Source: Candidatus Methanoperedens sp. (GTDB lineage: Archaea > Halobacteriota > Methanosarcinia > Methanosarcinales > Methanoperedenaceae). From it: DNA of 49,874 bases. The stretch is from contig VEPN01000020.1 in assembly GCA_012026835.1 (NCBI GenBank), positions 1 to 49,874 on the forward strand, read 5' to 3'. Under the pieces are notes generated by a model. That model had not been told where the DNA came from, did no database searches, and saw only the letters and a program-made list of their open reading frames with translations. The position numbers and the translations under genes were made by a program. Positions 41,410 through 49,874 of the stretch are shown here, piece after piece; positions within the stretch are counted from its first letter, which is position 1; every line of letters starts with the position of its first letter.

Positions 41410-42312
41410 TCACGATTTCGAAAACAGTTGTCCGTAAGGGCTCTCGTAATAATAACTTGCAACTTTTTCTGGTTCAATTTTTTCGCCAAATAACAGCCTT
41501 GAAAGCGATGGCCTGTTCGCATAGGTCACCTCAGGCTTGCCCTGTATTCCCCCAAGCGATGCGGCGACCTCGATGGCATCATCCAGGCTTCCGAAATCAT
41601 CCACAAGTCCCAGTTCCCTGGCTTTTGCCCCTGTATAAATCCTCCCGTCCGCAAGGTCTTTTACTTTGCTCACAGAGAGATTCCGCCCTGTGGCCACTTC
41701 TTTAACAAAACGGTCATAAGCTTCCAGGATTATCTGGTCTGCATACTTCTTCTCTTCATCAGACAGGCCTCTCCAGTCCCCTCCCATATCCTTGAGATCA
41801 CCTGTTTTTGCGATATAAAACGCAATCCCTTCCTCATCATAGAAAGCTGACTTATTCTGGAATTCCCATATCACCCCGATACTTCCTGTCAGGGTATCAG
41901 GATTTGCGATTATCCTGTCTGCCGGCGCACTTATATAATATGCGCCGCTTGCAGCGACATCACCCATTGAGACCACAATTGGTTTCTTGACTTTCTTCAT
42001 TGCAGCCACTATCTCTTCAGACGCAGCCGGGGAACCGCCCGGGCTGTTTATCCTCATCACGATCGCTTTAACCCCTTCGTCCTCTGATGCATCTTTCAGG
42101 CTTTTTGTGATATCCTCCGACGTTGCTATCCCGAATCCTGTAGGCAGGCTGCCTGTAAGCAGTACTCCCTGCACATATATCACATCGACCCTGTTGCCGG
42201 GCATTCCAAAATCCCTGCCTCCGAAAATCAGGAACGCACTACCAGCTATTATTACAAGCAGTATGAGAACCGCTACTAAATATATAATTAATTTCCTTGA
42301 TGAACCTGTCAT
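41410..42312 (-). CDS. sppA: Signal peptide peptidase SppA
   Basis: SppA degrades signal peptides left in the membrane after protein export, a fitting load in a genome with so many secreted proteins. The 300-residue product has one N-terminal membrane helix (about 8-30) and a single S49 protease domain. Catalytic Ser is in MGDVAASGAYYISAPAD and the general-base Lys follows in the TGDLKDMG region; DTLTGSIGVIWEFQN and LADGRIYTGAKARELGLVD are family blocks. Single-domain form as in Gram-positive bacteria and archaea. Its stop lies 2 bp from that of nop5. Confidence 0.88.
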   Translation of the reverse strand: MTGSSRKLIIYLVAVLILLVIIAGSAFLIFGGRDFGMPGNRVDVIYVQGVLLTGSLPTGFGIATSEDITKSLKDASEDEGVKAIVMRINSPGGSPAASEEIVAAMKKVKKPIVVSMGDVAASGAYYISAPADRIIANPDTLTGSIGVIWEFQNKSAFYDEEGIAFYIAKTGDLKDMGGDWRGLSDEEKKYADQIILEAYDRFVKEVATGRNLSVSKVKDLADGRIYTGAKARELGLVDDFGSLDDAIEVAASLGGIQGKPEVTYANRPSLSRLLFGEKIEPEKVASYYYESPYGQLFSKS

Positions 42313-42344
42313 TTCATGGAAAATGTAATTATATATGCAAATAG

Positions 42345-44066
42345 TTATCCTTTATTATAATCCTCAAGGCAGACATCAAGGTAGCGTGCGTTGCTCGCTT
42401 TTACAAATCCGTCGCACACTTTCTTCGGGTTCCCGTCCATGACAATATGCCCTTTATCTATCAGTATCGCCCTTTGCGCGACTTCCTTGATAAAGTCAAT
42501 ATGGTGGCTTATGAATATTATGGTCGTATTGAATGTCTTATTTATTGTCTTGAGGGAATTTGCCACGTCCCGCAGCGTTATCGGGTCAAGATCCCCAAAA
42601 GGTTCATCCAGGAGCAGGACTGAAGGTTTTGAAGACAGAGCAAGAGCAAGGGCGGCTCTCACATTCTCACCACCGCTTATCTGGTACGGCTTGACGTCAA
42701 GGACGTTCAGTGGCAGATTCACGGCCTCAAAGACCGGTTTTGCGAAATTTATCACTTCTGTAAGCGGATAGCTCGGGAAAAGCACTCCCAGTATAGCAGG
42801 AGTATAACCCATTTTTGCAAGGATCTCCTTTGAGTTATCCTCAGGCATATCCGTCATCTTGTACAGTTCATCAAGATCCTTATCCGAGATACCAAGCTCC
42901 TTGGCGCGTTTTCTTGATTCTTCTATGACATTTTGCCCTTTTACACCTAACTTATATGCAAGCTGCTGTTTTATTGTGGAATGAGGCGACAGGGCGAACT
43001 CCTGGTACATTATACTGGTCATCCTCCTGACCTCCATCCTCTTCGGGGAATATGTGGACATCTCGATCCACTCATCATCGACCAGGAACTCTATCTCACC
43101 TTCATCTGGATAAACTAAGCCGTCCATGGCATGCAAAAGCGTGGTTTTTCCTGCGCCGCTGGGGCCTATGAGCGCTACCATCTCGCCCTGTTTGAAATCG
43201 ATACTGATATTATCGAGGTCAAGCACTTCACCCTGCCTGAAAAGCCAGTATCTCTTGGAGAGGTTGGATACTTTGATCACGGTCTTATCTGACTTTAGCT
43301 CAGGCATAGGAACCGCAGGTTTCATTTTCTTAAGGAATTTACTCAATACCACTTCAGGTTCTCCCTCTTCTATTATCTCCCCATCTTCAAGCCACAGGAC
43401 GCGGTGGGCAAGATATGAATGCACTTCAGGCAGGTGGGAGACTACAAGGGTCTTGAGTTTCATTTTCTCGTTCACATTTTTTATTGTATCAAGGACTTCC
43501 TGCTTTGTCGCAGGGCAGGTCATGGTCGCAGGTTCGTCAAGAAGGAGAAGGTGGGGATTGGCAGCAAGCTGTCTTGCTATCAATAATCTCTGTTTCTCCC
43601 CGCCGCTGAGAACCGCTGAGAAATGCTCTGCTTTCTTATCAAGGTTTACGAGCTTTAAATATTCCAGGCTTTTTTCATATAATTCATCGTAATACGGCGA
43701 ATCCTTTTCAGGAAGCGCCTCATATCCGGATTTCTTAACATAAAGCCGGCGGAGCACATTCTCATAGGCAGCGCCAGGCCATAACCCGAAATTTCGCTGG
43801 AGGTGAATGGCGGTCATCGCTTGCAGCTTCTTGATATCCTCATGCGAAGCATCGGGCCTGACAGTAAACCCGTCAAGCTCAAAACTGCCGCTTGCAAACG
43901 GTTCAACGCCACGCAGGACTTTCAATATCGTGGATTTGCCGCCGCCGCTCCTCCCGATAATCCCGAGGATCTCGCCTTCTTTTATATCAAAGCTTACTCC
44001 ATTCAAGACCCTGATTTTCTCAGAATCGATTACATAGTCTTTAACCAGATTATTTACTTTCAGCAT
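42345..44066 (-). CDS. atwA: Methyl-coenzyme M reductase activation ATPase (component A2)
   Basis: AtwA supplies ATP-driven activation of methyl-coenzyme M reductase, whose nickel F430 must be reduced to Ni(I). From ATG 44066 (573 residues) two ABC domains are seen: Walker A GIIGRSGGGKST and ALIGPSGAGKTT, signatures VLSGGEKQRLLIA and ISGGENVRAALALAL, and Walker B motifs ending LLLLDEPA and LLLDEPFGDLD. The opening MLKVNNLVKDYVIDSEKIRV and the duplicated but unequal halves are specific for this family, not general transporters; no membrane domain is present. A 26-residue upstream extension is not needed. It links the organism to methane metabolism, either direction. Confidence 0.9.
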   Translation of the reverse strand: MLKVNNLVKDYVIDSEKIRVLNGVSFDIKEGEILGIIGRSGGGKSTILKVLRGVEPFASGSFELDGFTVRPDASHEDIKKLQAMTAIHLQRNFGLWPGAAYENVLRRLYVKKSGYEALPEKDSPYYDELYEKSLEYLKLVNLDKKAEHFSAVLSGGEKQRLLIARQLAANPHLLLLDEPATMTCPATKQEVLDTIKNVNEKMKLKTLVVSHLPEVHSYLAHRVLWLEDGEIIEEGEPEVVLSKFLKKMKPAVPMPELKSDKTVIKVSNLSKRYWLFRQGEVLDLDNISIDFKQGEMVALIGPSGAGKTTLLHAMDGLVYPDEGEIEFLVDDEWIEMSTYSPKRMEVRRMTSIMYQEFALSPHSTIKQQLAYKLGVKGQNVIEESRKRAKELGISDKDLDELYKMTDMPEDNSKEILAKMGYTPAILGVLFPSYPLTEVINFAKPVFEAVNLPLNVLDVKPYQISGGENVRAALALALSSKPSVLLLDEPFGDLDPITLRDVANSLKTINKTFNTTIIFISHHIDFIKEVAQRAILIDKGHIVMDGNPKKVCDGFVKASNARYLDVCLEDYNKG

Positions 44067-44154
44067 CAATGATTCTCCAGAACACGGATATTGATAATTA
44101 CAAATAATGCGAAATTCGTTAATGTTTGAGCTTCTATATATCATTATTGGTATA

Positions 44155-44168
44155 GAAAGATTTATACT
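44155..44168 (+). promoter_or_regulatory. Putative BRE/TATA of the TPR gene
   Basis: GAAAGATTTATACT fits an archaeal BRE (GAAAGA) and TATA box. Initiation would be near 44190, about 40 nt ahead of the start codon. Confidence 0.5.
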
Positions 44169-44231
44169 TTGAAAAATAGTAAAAATAGAATATACTCTGG
44201 ATGGATCGTCCTGAGATTGAGGTAACTTAAG

Positions 44232-45257
44232 ATGAAACTAGGCGGATTTTTTAAGAAACCGGAGAGAAAGGATCCGGTGCAAGAGGCGGAAGATTATAAG
44301 CTATCGGGCAAATATGATAAAGCACTTGAGGCTTACGCGAATATCCTGAAGATAGACCCTCGTAATCTTAAGGTGTGGTATGATAAGGCTTCCATCCACC
44401 TTACGCTGGAACAATATCTTCCTGCCCTCGAGGCCTATGGAAAAGTCCTTGAGATCGACCCCGGGAACATCAAGGCATGGCACGAAAAAGGATTTGTACT
44501 GGTAAATCTCGGGCGGCTTGACGAAGCGCTTCTTGCATACAATAAAGTGCTGGAAGCCCAACCCGGTAATATTAAATTGCTGTCTGAAAAGGCGGTAATA
44601 TTGAAAGAATTAAAAAGGGAACCTGAAATTCTCTTAATATACGACAAACTCCTTGATAAAGATCCGAAAAACATAAAAATCTGGTTCGAGAAAGGTTTGA
44701 TCCTTCAGGACACCGGGAAAGAAGCAGATGCACTCCGTTCTTATGAGAAAGTACTTGAGATTGACCCGAACCATGTTGGGGCTCTTGCTCGCAAGGGATT
44801 GATAATCGGGCTTAAAAGGCAATACGCCCAGAGCTTTGCGATGCTGGACAAAGCATTTGAAAAGGACCCGTCAAACTGGAACGCATTGTACGGGAAAGGT
44901 GCGGTGTGGAAGCAGAAGGGAACAGACCTTTCTTCCCTGGACAGGCGTTATGATGCGATAAAAGCATTTGATAACGCGCTCCACGCTTATGATAAAGCAA
45001 TTGAATTGAACCCGCAGAATGCGGCTCTGTGGTATGATAAAGGTGTTGTTCTCAGGGAACTCGATCACGGGAACGAGGCCATAAAGGCTTTTGAGAAAGC
45101 CATAGATATCGATCCCGGTCTCACAAGGGCCTGGTATGACAAAGGTGTAACTCTAAAATCACTGGGATGGGAAAATGAAGCAATGAAATGCTTCCAGAAA
45201 GTGCTTGAATTAGATCCCTCACATACACTGGCGCGTCATAAGTTAAAAAAAGCATAG
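44232..45257 (+). CDS. Tetratricopeptide-repeat protein
   Basis: The 341-residue protein is built from about nine TPR units of 34 residues with the consensus ALEAYxKVLEIDPxNxKAWYDKG, capped by short termini. No signal peptide or membrane segment is seen, so it is a cytosolic scaffold. The start follows GAGGTAACTTAAG. It is divergent from atwA and may be in an operon with the propeller gene 60 bp downstream. Binding partners cannot be read from sequence. Confidence 0.88.
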   Translation: MKLGGFFKKPERKDPVQEAEDYKLSGKYDKALEAYANILKIDPRNLKVWYDKASIHLTLEQYLPALEAYGKVLEIDPGNIKAWHEKGFVLVNLGRLDEALLAYNKVLEAQPGNIKLLSEKAVILKELKREPEILLIYDKLLDKDPKNIKIWFEKGLILQDTGKEADALRSYEKVLEIDPNHVGALARKGLIIGLKRQYAQSFAMLDKAFEKDPSNWNALYGKGAVWKQKGTDLSSLDRRYDAIKAFDNALHAYDKAIELNPQNAALWYDKGVVLRELDHGNEAIKAFEKAIDIDPGLTRAWYDKGVTLKSLGWENEAMKCFQKVLELDPSHTLARHKLKKA

Positions 45258-45317
45258 ATTAATAGTTAAATTCTTAAAGCTGAATGGCAATATGACGGTA
45301 AAAGTGAGAGTGATACT

Positions 45318-46589
45318 ATGAGAAGAATTATCATTTTTTCGTTGTTTGCCTTGATGTTAGTCTCTCCTGTTCTTGCGGAAGACTGGAGCATGTTCAAAAA
45401 AGATATATTACATACAGGTTTTACAACCGATGCCGCCAATCCGCCGCTTGTCCTGAAATGGAAGTCAGACATAAGGTATGATACCGACTCATCTCCCGTC
45501 GTTGTGAACGGCGTATTGTATGTCGGCTCAAATTACGGGATACACGCTCTTGATGCCGGTTCGGGAACGTCCATATGGACAACCAGGACCAATGGTTTTG
45601 TGAAATCCGTTCCTGCTGTCGTGGATGGGATATTATACGTCGGGGCTAACGACAACCGGTTCTATGCGATTGATACAAAAGATGGGGCTGTTAAATGGAT
45701 ATATAAAAATGCTACTGACGGGTACCAGTCCTCTGCGGCTGTAGTTGGTGGTCTTGCGATTGCAGGTTCAAATGACGGTTCTATCTATGCCCTCGATATA
45801 AGGACCGGTGAGCCGTCGTGGATAGGCCTGACAGCACAGAATGTCGAATCATCTCCCGCATTTTCAGATGGCCTTGCCATTGTCGGGAATAATAATGGTA
45901 TTGTTATTGCATTCGATACCTCAACCGGCAAGGAAAAATGGCGCTACCAGGCAAGCAATACTGAAATCAAATCCTCGCCTGCTGTGGCGAATGGCAAAGT
46001 GTTTGCAGGTTCAAATGACGGTTCTATATATGCTCTGACTGCGGACAGTGGTAGATTAAAATGGAAATTCTCAACACCAAATAATGTGGAGGGGTCACCC
46101 TCAATTAAAGGTAATACTTTGTTTGCGGGCTCAAAAGACAGCACGTTTTATGCAATAGACACTGAAACAGGAAGAGAAATATGGAATTTTAAGACCGCAG
46201 GTTTTGTTGACTCTTCCCCTGCTATTTCAAATAATGTTGTTTATTTCGGGTCAAGGAACAATATGATATATGCCCTTGATACAAATACGGGGAACCTGCT
46301 ATGGAAAAACTCCACAGGTACAACGGATAAGGATTACATAACATCTCCAGCAGTATCCGGGAACATGCTGTATGCAGTTACCCATAGCGGAATCGTATAT
46401 GCATACTCTTCAGAGGCGATTGCCACGCCGACCCCGACAGTAACGACAGCAGCAACCCCGACAATAGAGAAAACCACAGCTACACCAGCCGCAAGCCCGA
46501 CGCCGACCAAACCCCGGGAAACCCCGGGTTTTGAATATGCGGTACTGATACTGGTAATAGCTTTTCTGGTAAGAAGAAAACCTGGATAA
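45318..46589 (+). CDS. Exported PQQ-type beta-propeller with PGF-CTERM-like sorting end
   Basis: The 423-residue protein has a signal peptide (1-20, PVLAED) and about eight propeller blades of the form VYFGSRNNMIYALDTNTGNL with SSPAV linkers. A Thr/Pro stalk then leads to TPGFEYAVLILVIAFLVRRK, the pattern of the PGF-CTERM signal processed by archaeosortase and replaced with a lipid. It is therefore predicted to be held on the outer membrane face. Blades are of the outer-membrane BamB/PQQ repeat type; cofactor use is not implied. A hairpin terminator follows at 46604. Confidence 0.88.
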   Translation: MRRIIIFSLFALMLVSPVLAEDWSMFKKDILHTGFTTDAANPPLVLKWKSDIRYDTDSSPVVVNGVLYVGSNYGIHALDAGSGTSIWTTRTNGFVKSVPAVVDGILYVGANDNRFYAIDTKDGAVKWIYKNATDGYQSSAAVVGGLAIAGSNDGSIYALDIRTGEPSWIGLTAQNVESSPAFSDGLAIVGNNNGIVIAFDTSTGKEKWRYQASNTEIKSSPAVANGKVFAGSNDGSIYALTADSGRLKWKFSTPNNVEGSPSIKGNTLFAGSKDSTFYAIDTETGREIWNFKTAGFVDSSPAISNNVVYFGSRNNMIYALDTNTGNLLWKNSTGTTDKDYITSPAVSGNMLYAVTHSGIVYAYSSEAIATPTPTVTTAATPTIEKTTATPAASPTPTKPRETPGFEYAVLILVIAFLVRRKPG

Positions 46590-46603
46590 TTCATCCTATA
46601 AAT

Positions 46604-46648
46604 TGAGGTTGAAAAGAGACGAGCCCGTCACAACCTCATTTTTATTTC
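46604..46648 (+). terminator. Terminator after the beta-propeller gene
   Basis: TGAGGTTG (46604-46611) pairs with CAACCTCA (46631-46638), followed by TTTTTATTT. It overlaps the end of convergent cdc6. Confidence 0.6.
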
Positions 46649-47749
46649 ATTGGCCTGATACCGTAGTGTCACGACCCTACTTCTCCCGCGTGCTCCCTTG
46701 CCTGTAAAATCGGCATCGATCAGCTTAATAGAACCAAGCTTGTTCAGCGTCTCATAGAAACGTGTGTAACCCAGGGAAGTTTTTGAGTGGAATTTCTCAT
46801 AAAGTTCACCCGAATTGGCCAGGGATGAATCTGCTATGAGGCCAAGAAGGATTTTCTCATCCTTTTTCAAGGATCGCATTATGTAAGAAAGATGCACAAG
46901 CCGCGATTTCTCATACGCAAAATCTACATCCTCAGGAGCTATTATCCTGCTTGCGCGCCTTTCGGCATTAAGCCCTGAACGCTTCAAAAGGTCTATTCCC
47001 ACCCGCAGGTCTCCCAGGCTGAACGTGTGGTCCGTAATTTTCGCCAGGATATTATCCTCTACCACGTTAGGATAAAACCCCATCCTTGCACGGTTTGAAA
47101 GGATATCTTTTATTTCGTCCCTGGAATACTGAGGGAATTTTATTTCTTCGGGCAGGAATACGGATTCGACCTTGGGATCGAGTATATGCGGTACACCGGT
47201 ATCGCTAAGTATTGCGATAACACCTATCCGCGCCCCTGGATTCGTCTCATGCGCCCTGAGGAGGGAATACAGCACTTCATCGACCTCGTTCTCGTAGAAC
47301 AGGAAGTTCATATCATCAAGCGCCACGATAAGGACTTTTTCATGTTCTGCAAGATACCTGGCAACCTCGCTGAATATCTTTTTGAAAGAAATCCCGGATG
47401 AAGGGGGAGAATACCCTATCAGTTTCTTGAATATCTGGGAAAAAACCGCATACCTTGAAGAGTTGACCTGGCAGTTCACAAACACAGGGATGAGCCTGGA
47501 TGTATGTTTTTCTATCTCTTCGAATATTTTGGATACAGCAGTTGTCTTTCCCGTGCCAGGGGACCCTATACACAGGCAATTAAGGGGCCGGGAGCCGCCC
47601 AATGCCGGGCGGATACAGTACTGGAGAGCCTCTAATTGTGTTTCCCTGTGGAGAAAATGCTCAGGGATATGGTCAAGCTCGAAAAGCTCGGGGTCTTTGA
47701 AAAGCGTCTGGTCCCAGGAAAGCAGGTTCTTCATCGGTATTACTTTCAC
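46628..47749 (-). CDS. cdc6: Orc1/Cdc6-type replication initiator or paralogue
   Basis: The 373-residue AAA+ protein has Walker A GSPGTGKTT (about 63-71), a Walker B region VLIVALDDMNFLF in which the usual Asp-Glu is Asp-Asp, sensor-type segments and a C-terminal winged helix (SLGYTRFYETLNKLGSI). Archaeal Orc1/Cdc6 proteins bind origins and load MCM; paralogues may act as regulators. The start is GTG 47749 or ATG 47734. I find no origin-recognition repeats in the 86-bp gap upstream, so an origin here is not supported. Asp-Asp may weaken ATP hydrolysis. Confidence 0.85.
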   Translation of the reverse strand: MKVIPMKNLLSWDQTLFKDPELFELDHIPEHFLHRETQLEALQYCIRPALGGSRPLNCLCIGSPGTGKTTAVSKIFEEIEKHTSRLIPVFVNCQVNSSRYAVFSQIFKKLIGYSPPSSGISFKKIFSEVARYLAEHEKVLIVALDDMNFLFYENEVDEVLYSLLRAHETNPGARIGVIAILSDTGVPHILDPKVESVFLPEEIKFPQYSRDEIKDILSNRARMGFYPNVVEDNILAKITDHTFSLGDLRVGIDLLKRSGLNAERRASRIIAPEDVDFAYEKSRLVHLSYIMRSLKKDEKILLGLIADSSLANSGELYEKFHSKTSLGYTRFYETLNKLGSIKLIDADFTGKGARGRSRVVTLRYQANEIKMRL

Positions 47750-47800
47750 TTAGCTGTAAATAAGGTTTCCGAAGCTTTTCCATGAGGACATAGATATAAA

Positions 47801-47814
47801 GGAAAGTTTAAATA
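47801..47814 (+). promoter_or_regulatory. Putative BRE/TATA giving a leaderless message
   Basis: GGAAAG followed by TTTAAATA is a good archaeal promoter. Initiation about 25-30 bp later would fall at or just before ATG 47836, which has no ribosome site. Confidence 0.55.
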
Positions 47815-47835
47815 GTAAAAAATATATTTTAAATT

Positions 47836-49218
47836 ATGGTTGGTGTACTAATAAAATGCATTTTGTTATTAATTATTTTGTCCCTGCCTTCAATCGCAGC
47901 AGGACAATTGGATGAAAATGTAAATACAAGCGGAAATATTTCAAATATTGCCAATGACTTGAAGGGGAGACCGATACCCGATGCCCCCATTCAAGCCAAA
48001 ATTCCGGAGCCAATTGGTCCTGGCGAACGCATAAATACGAATTTCCATATAATAGATACGAAAAGAATTGACGTATCCGGTGCTTTTATAATTGCAGTGG
48101 ACTCGATGGGCAACCAGGTTGTGATACAAACTGATGAAAAAGGAAAAGCTTCTGCATCGGTATCCCCCGGGCGGGCCAACATAACAATTAAAGCCGGGGG
48201 ATATGAGGACTTTAATGAAAACTCTGTAAATTTGTCAGGAAATACCATTAACACGTTTGTTTTGAAGCACGATACGTTCTCAAAGACAAGCTTACTTTAC
48301 ATATTTGCCCTCATGGTACCTTTTATCCTTCTATTATTTGCAACTCTGGTTAAGTGGACCAACCCTGGTGACTATTGGTGGTATCCGTGTACATCTGTCG
48401 CAGGATGGATTATTGCATTTGTAATATTGATTTCTTTAGCCTACATTAGCGATGACTACAATATTTATTTCCTGGATCCCAGGCTCAAGGTCTCACTTTT
48501 TGTGCCCATTGCGGCCTTTTTGGGCGCCACATCCCATATCACCATGAGCAAGTTGAATAACATTAGGAGAAAACTATCTACAGAGGAGGAATGGAGTTAT
48601 GTTTATGTGGGCTACGGGAGAAGATTATTGATGGCTCCCTACGTAGCCATAATCGCCCTCTTTACGATAAAGGAAGTCGTACAGGTGGAAAACCTCTGGG
48701 CAGTATTATTTTTCGCATACTTCGTTGGTCTTTATACCAAGTCGATTGAAGGAACTTTATATGAGATAGGTAAAAAGTTCCTGACCGAAAAACAGAAAAA
48801 TGAAGCCAACGAAAAAGATATGAAAGCTCGAAAAATTGTCAGGTGGCTTGGGGTAAGCACCAGTATTGCGGCCAGGTTTGAAGCCGCAGGTATAAAAGAC
48901 ATTGAAGACCTTGTGGCTATCCAGAACCAGGACACAGAGATAAAAAAGATAGCGGATAAGGCAGGGATTGATGAAACTTATTTTAAAAGTTTGATGGATA
49001 AAGCAAAAGATCTGAATAAAAACATGGAAGAGATGAAGAGAGAGCTGGGTCTCAATCACCAAGAGATTACCGAGCTGGCGGATAAAGAAATTTATTCTAA
49101 AGCCGACCTGATCAAATTCGATAAAAAACACCCCGGTGAAATTGTAGAAAAATATTCCATTGATGAGGAAAAGCTCAAAAATTTTATTAATCCATCAGAT
49201 GGGGAGCTTCAGGACTGA
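47836..49218 (+). CDS. Membrane protein with extracellular beta domain and helical DNA/protein-binding-like tail
   Basis: This 460-residue protein has a signal peptide (to about 23), an extracellular carboxypeptidase-regulatory-like domain (about 70-150; GAFIIAVDSMGNQVVIQTDE), four predicted membrane helices (about 155-310), and a cytoplasmic tail. The tail has two helix-hairpin-like units (KIVRWLGVSTSIAARFEAAG and GLNHQEITELADKEIYSKAD), a fold that elsewhere binds DNA or protein. I do not know the family. The design suggests a link between envelope and cytoplasm. It has no ribosome site and may be leaderless. Confidence 0.65.
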   Translation: MVGVLIKCILLLIILSLPSIAAGQLDENVNTSGNISNIANDLKGRPIPDAPIQAKIPEPIGPGERINTNFHIIDTKRIDVSGAFIIAVDSMGNQVVIQTDEKGKASASVSPGRANITIKAGGYEDFNENSVNLSGNTINTFVLKHDTFSKTSLLYIFALMVPFILLLFATLVKWTNPGDYWWYPCTSVAGWIIAFVILISLAYISDDYNIYFLDPRLKVSLFVPIAAFLGATSHITMSKLNNIRRKLSTEEEWSYVYVGYGRRLLMAPYVAIIALFTIKEVVQVENLWAVLFFAYFVGLYTKSIEGTLYEIGKKFLTEKQKNEANEKDMKARKIVRWLGVSTSIAARFEAAGIKDIEDLVAIQNQDTEIKKIADKAGIDETYFKSLMDKAKDLNKNMEEMKRELGLNHQEITELADKEIYSKADLIKFDKKHPGEIVEKYSIDEEKLKNFINPSDGELQD

Positions 49219-49230
49219 AACATTTGTATC

Positions 49231-49276
49231 ACATTTGTTACAATATTGTAACACGTGTTACAAAATTATAACAAAT
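49231..49276. promoter_or_regulatory. Overlapping palindromes before the HEPN-like gene
   Basis: TGTTACAATATTGTAACA (49236-49253) and GTAACACGTGTTAC (49248-49261) are perfect palindromes sharing six bases, flanked by TTTGTTA and ATAACAAA. The repeated GTTACAA half-site suggests binding of a dimeric regulator. No U-tract follows, so it is not an obvious terminator for the gene ending at 49218. Confidence 0.6.
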
Positions 49277-49309
49277 GGAAAGTACTCAAAGTCTTTTTTG
49301 AGGACCCCA

Positions 49310-49474
49310 TGCCGAAAGATGCAGGATTTCAACTGAGAGAGATTGACAGGTTAACATTACTTGCAACGACATCCGTTTCAGTGAAGACTTTGGTGAACTC
49401 AGTAATGAATTGAAAAATAATATAATAAATGGAGTGACCATGAAAGGATATCTAAAGGTGTTCTGATGGAAGAA
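49310..49474 (+). pseudogene. Possible decayed partner gene of the HEPN-like protein
   Basis: An open frame reading SEDFGELSNELKNNIINGV to KGYLKVF ends in TGA, overlapping the ATG of the next gene (TGATG). It has no early start codon and is closed upstream by a stop; another frame opens with ATG at 49310 (MPKDAGFQLREIDRLTLLAT) and stops after 34 codons. A frameshifted small gene would explain both. The evidence is weak. Confidence 0.25.
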
Positions 49475-49780
49475 GGCTTGATAAAAACAGCTCCGAACAG
49501 GGAAAAAGCAAAATCCATCTTGAAAATTACGGTGATTTTGCTTCTGGATGGCTATAAAACTCAAGGAGAAGGGGCACATAAAAAGTTGATAGAGTATCTG
49601 GAAAAAAATTATGGAGATTTCAGAGGGCATGAAATCTCCCTCATCGATGACCTCAGAGTTATAAGAAACAAGATTGCTTATAATGGTTTTTTCGTGCAGG
49701 ACGATTATCTTGAAAGAAAAAGAAAAGATATTTTGGTGCTCATACAGAAACTGAGAGTAATTATCTATAAGAAGTTATAG
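49466..49780 (+). CDS. HEPN-like small protein, apparently shortened
   Basis: The 104-residue all-helical protein has GLIKTAPNREKAKSILK, LLLDGYKTQGEGAHKKLIEY and ISLIDDLRVIRNKIAYNGFF. The RNKIAY segment matches the HEPN RNxxxH position with Tyr in place of His. Known HEPN toxins are metal-independent RNases needing Arg and His, so this copy may be non-catalytic. From memory of the family, a helix seems missing between ILK and ITVILLLDG, implying an internal deletion; this needs alignment. It starts by TGATG overlap with a possible upstream partner. Start ATG is at 49466. Confidence 0.55.
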   Translation: MEEGLIKTAPNREKAKSILKITVILLLDGYKTQGEGAHKKLIEYLEKNYGDFRGHEISLIDDLRVIRNKIAYNGFFVQDDYLERKRKDILVLIQKLRVIIYKKL

Positions 49781-49874
49781 TCAATCATGCTATTTTCACC
49801 CGAATAAAATTGGGAAATATTTTGACAAAAGACCTTTTGATGCAGTCGATATAGCGGCTATTCCGTTCACCACA

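Noticed and set aside
47750-47835. Replication origin beside cdc6
   Set aside because: GGTTTCCGAAGCTTTTCC is weakly palindromic but I find no repeated origin-recognition boxes in the short gap.

Overview
The window reads as the chromosome of a methanogen-lineage euryarchaeon. The markers are the methyl-coenzyme M reductase activation ATPase AtwA, the archaeal GTP cyclohydrolase MptA, a methanogen-type (class 2) seryl-tRNA synthetase, Nop5, KEOPS Pcc1, prefoldin beta and an Orc1/Cdc6 initiator. Secreted proteins with CxxCH haem sites sit beside an unusually large set of exported surface proteins. That mix fits the Methanosarcinales and, by inference, anaerobic methane oxidisers of the Candidatus Methanoperedens type; nothing here proves the genus.

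Layout: (1) About 0.1-4.8 kb is accessory and defence-like, all on the minus strand: a Gp37/Gp68-like CxxxCxxC protein with its three-Cys-motif partner TcmP, a PIN-GNAT-PUA fusion, a small ASCH protein and a truncated HsdS; the last three overlap one another. (2) About 4.9-16.7 kb is mainly housekeeping: a three-gene operon (small Cys protein, LsrF-like aldolase, Zn dehydrogenase), a CNNM/CorC-type protein, the plus-strand Pcc1-prefoldin-DHH group, an isopropylmalate/citramalate synthase with a broken N-terminus, a HEAT-repeat protein, an HgdC/HgdB-like pair and MptA. (3) About 16.8-34.8 kb is a cell-surface region, almost wholly on the minus strand: monohaem and trihaem proteins, a 1254-residue PGF-pre-PGF surface protein, a run of small exported proteins sharing a G-[DNS]-V-x-Q motif, two paralogues with a shared C-terminal domain, and CAP and PEGA proteins. 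It carries most of the unexplained non-coding structure. (4) About 35-49.9 kb is again mostly core: an aminotransferase/aldehyde dehydrogenase pair, SerRS2, Nop5, SppA, AtwA, a TPR protein, a PQQ-type propeller, Cdc6 and a membrane protein, ending in a small HEPN-like gene.

The best candidate for something undescribed is the regulation of the surface region. A 115-bp element with nested inverted repeats and a central TATATAAGG lies just before two paralogous surface genes. A third relative at 19.04-19.12 kb keeps its main stem by compensatory change. Three surface-gene upstream regions share a TTAAAAARCATTA box; two of them also have CATATAG-type motifs spaced at 13 bp, one being a perfect seven-copy array beside a small winged-helix gene. 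A degraded relative of that gene lies near another surface gene. The small exported proteins at 23.8-26.1 kb, whose upstream gene ends in a perfect three-way-junction sequence, may form a fibre or matrix system.

No tRNA, rRNA, CRISPR array or complete insertion sequence was recognised.
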